A DNA stretch of 5,683 bases from contig CAZHCA010000048.1 in NCBI GenBank assembly GCA_964530825.1, positions 1 through 5,683 on the forward strand, in the 5' to 3' direction. The notes beneath the pieces were generated by a model that saw only the letters and a program-made list of their open reading frames with translations, had not been told where the DNA came from and searched no databases. The translations under genes were made by a program, and so were the position numbers. This document shows positions 5,465 to 5,683 of this stretch, piece after piece. This DNA is from CAZHCA01 sp964530825 (GTDB lineage Bacteria; Bacteroidota; Bacteroidia; Chitinophagales; Saprospiraceae). Positions within the stretch are counted from its first letter, which is position 1. Every line of letters begins with the position of its first letter.

Positions 5465-5683
5465 GACGACCTCCAGGTGTTGGACATCGGCGCTAGCTAC
5501 GGTGGATCGGCTCGCTACCTGGCTACCGAATACGACTGCCCGGTTTGCTGCCTCAACCTAAGTGAAACCGAAAACCGCCGCAACCCGGGAGAAAAACCTC
5601 GAACAGGGGCTTGCCGGGCGCATCGAAGTGCACGCCGTGGTGCGCCAGTACGACGAAATCGTACGCCACTGCAGCCAGTCGTA
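5465..5683 (+). pseudogene. SAM-dependent methyltransferase fragment (sarcosine/dimethylglycine- or CFA-synthase-like), frameshifted and cut by the window end
   Basis: The plus frame starting near 5465 reads DDLQVLDIGASYGGSARYLA, which includes methyltransferase motif I (VLDIGxxYGG, the SAM-binding glycine loop). It goes on to LNLSETENRRN, as in glycine/sarcosine/dimethylglycine N-methyltransferases and related cyclopropane-synthase-like enzymes. At 5584-5586 the frame breaks: with one C fewer in this CCC run the sequence reads NREKNLEQGLAGRIEV, the expected continuation. The N-terminal ~50-60 residues that normally precede motif I are absent; the DNA there is the DUF2459-like gene on the other strand. 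The match weakens after about 5640 (HAVVRQYDE...), so further decay is possible. The fold is clear; the exact substrate is not. Confidence 0.7.

Noticed and set aside
5376..5561. Plus-strand 61-aa open frame crossing the DUF2459/methyltransferase junction
   Set aside because: Not the frame that carries methyltransferase motif I; an off-frame shadow.
1..5683. CRISPR array, tRNA, rRNA or insertion-sequence transposase
   Set aside because: No regularly spaced repeats, no cloverleaf or rRNA sequence, and no DDE or HUH transposase frame were seen.

Overview
The window most likely comes from a member of the Bacteroidota, probably Saprospiria (Lewinella-like). This rests on a lipoprotein with an acidic stretch after its lipobox Cys, carboxypeptidase-D-regulatory-like beta-sandwich domains, an ECF sigma factor without an obvious Shine-Dalgarno sequence, and a sigma-linked protein with one inner-membrane helix and a C-terminal outer-membrane barrel. 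No database search was possible, so the lineage is an inference.

Layout. The left flank (1-1188) is a patchwork of gene pieces. It holds a perfect hairpin (63-85) and a minus-strand tyrosine recombinase that keeps its whole catalytic domain but has lost its N-terminal DNA-binding domain. The first ~40 codons of that ORF look like the start of an alpha/beta hydrolase. A plus-strand, frameshifted and stop-interrupted scrap of a tricorn/PD40-type beta-propeller follows. From 1189 to 1543 there is no convincing gene, but there are several inverted repeats, including a perfect 14-bp palindrome.

The middle (1544-4839) is the intact part: a lipoprotein with two beta-sandwich repeats, then an ECF sigma factor, then a 440-aa protein whose start codon overlaps the sigma stop codon (ATGA). 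That last protein has a short basic cytoplasmic N-terminus, one transmembrane helix, a ~150-residue low-complexity periplasmic linker and a beta-barrel-like C-terminal domain ending in Trp. This matches the architecture of the recently described dual membrane-spanning anti-sigma factors (Dma) of Bacteroides. The pair is best read as a sigma factor and a membrane-bound regulator that could carry outer-membrane status directly to the cytoplasm.

The right flank (4840-5683) is again broken genes. A minus-strand DUF2459/TIGR02117-like fragment lacks its N-terminus and is frameshifted at its C-terminus. It is butted head to head against a plus-strand SAM-methyltransferase fragment that is also frameshifted and runs off the window. 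Overall, an intact envelope-sensing transcription unit sits between two stretches of decayed, rearranged DNA.
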